This document shows, one piece after another, positions 5,931 through 6,595 of a stretch of DNA of 6,595 bases. The position numbers were made by a program, and so were the translations under genes. The stretch is taken from NCBI GenBank assembly GCA_934247335.1, contig CAKQJJ010000074.1, positions 1-6,595 of the forward strand. Direction: 5' to 3'. The notes under the pieces are model-generated. The model searched no databases. It saw only the letters and a program-made list of their open reading frames with translations, and was not told where the DNA came from. Each line of letters opens with the position of its first letter. Positions within the stretch are counted from its first letter, which is position 1. This DNA comes from an uncultured Clostridia bacterium. Its GTDB lineage: Bacteria > Bacillota > Clostridia > Christensenellales > Pumilibacteraceae.

Positions 5931-6595
5931 GAATTTCCCGACTGGTTTTCAAAGAACTCGTTCACAAGCGTTTTTCCGCCGGTTTTGAAAGTTTTTCCGT
6001 CCTTTATCCACACCGAACGGTCGCATAACGCGGCGGCGCAGCGCTTGTCGTGTGTAACCGTGATCATCGTGTTGTGCGTTTCTTCGTGAAGTTTATTGAG
6101 AACTTCCACCATTTCGCAAAGTCCTTTGTAGTCCTGCCCCACCGTCGGCTCGTCCAAAATGAGAACTTCGGGATCGGTTGCAACCACAGCCGCGATGGAA
6201 ACTCTTCGTTTCTGTCCTTCGGAAAGCGACTGCGGATGACGGGCATACAAGTGCTTTACTCCAAATTTTTCGGCTATTTCGTCGGCAAACTCGCTTGATT
6301 TTGCACCGAACTTTATTTCCTTTTCCACCGTCGGCATAAACAATTGATAGTCGGGGTTCTGATAAACCACGCCCACCTTTTTGTACCATTTTTTGCTTTG
6401 CTTGCTCTTCTGCCCGAATTTGTCGTCTATATTCTGCAAAATTACGCCGCGAGTAGGCTTTTCAAGACGAGAAATAAGCCGAAGCAACGTAGTTTTGCCG
6501 CACCCGTTTTCGCCGAGAAGTACCGCGCGCGAGCCTTTCAATATATCAAAGGTAACGCCTTTTAATATTTCGCGGTCTTTCACCGAAAACGCAAC
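5921..6595 (-). CDS. ECF/CbiO-type ABC transporter ATP-binding protein (5' end beyond window)
   Basis: The last 224 codons are present. The frame is open to the edge (VAFS precedes the GTG at 6583), and the usual first beta strand of the fold begins outside, so the GTG is not taken as the start. Counting from that GTG codon: Walker A GENGCGKTT (24-32), Q-loop in VYQNPDYQLF (Gln76), signature LSEGQKRR (120-127), Walker B VLILDEP with Glu145, D-loop GQD (149-151) and His178. QNPDYQLF followed by PTVEKEIKFG is typical of the cytoplasmic ATPases that power ECF vitamin or metal-ion uptake. The LSEGQ signature and GQD in place of GLD recall, from memory, the C-terminal half of double-ATPase ECF proteins (YkoD-like), so the missing part could be a whole first ATPase domain. 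The gene ends about 280 nt before the MacB-like operon, which has its own promoter, so the two are probably independent units. The substrate cannot be told. Confidence 0.85.
   Translation of the reverse strand, partial: VAFSVKDREILKGVTFDILKGSRAVLLGENGCGKTTLLRLISRLEKPTRGVILQNIDDKFGQKSKQSKKWYKKVGVVYQNPDYQLFMPTVEKEIKFGAKSSEFADEIAEKFGVKHLYARHPQSLSEGQKRRVSIAAVVATDPEVLILDEPTVGQDYKGLCEMVEVLNKLHEETHNTMITVTHDKRCAAALCDRSVWIKDGKTFKTGGKTLVNEFFENQSGNSKN

Overview
The window reads as a piece of a low-to-mid GC Bacillota chromosome, most likely an anaerobic Clostridia-type gut commensal. This is inferred from strong AAGGAG/AAGGGGG ribosome binding sites, a textbook sigma-A promoter, a Gram-positive-style lipobox protein with InlB B-repeats and BspA-type leucine-rich repeats, and an ECF/CbiO-type ATPase. 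All four genes lie on the minus strand, so the biological order runs from right to left. No plus-strand gene is convincing.

Right edge (5921-6595): the C-terminal 224 codons of an ABC ATPase of the energy-coupling-factor (CbiO/EcfA) kind, cut by the window edge at its N-terminus. It ends in an AU-rich palindrome that contains its stop codon.

Control region (5640-5920): a consensus sigma-A promoter (TTGACA, 17 bp, TATAAT) should start a transcript near 5850. About 210 nt of leader follow before the first gene. The leader holds a nested stem (5760-5841), an 18-bp palindrome (5740-5757) and two copies of a GTTAG-N6-CTAAC inverted repeat (5673-5688 and 5708-5723). I know no named riboswitch with this shape. 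The paired repeats look like operators for a dimeric regulator that is not in the window, or like an RNA switch.

Operon (1-5639): two MacB-like ABC half-transporters in tandem, each with an N-terminal ATPase fused to a four-helix FtsX-like membrane part with a large external domain (687 aa, then 765 aa, joined by a TAATG overlap). After 66 nt comes a lipoprotein with InlB B-repeats and the start of a leucine-rich-repeat region, which runs off the left edge. The likely reading is a heterodimeric type VII (MacB/FtsX/Lol-like) machine working at the outer face of the membrane, co-expressed with a surface lipoprotein that could be a partner, a client or a passenger. Substrate and function cannot be read from the sequence. 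No adaptor protein, two-component system or regulator gene is visible here.
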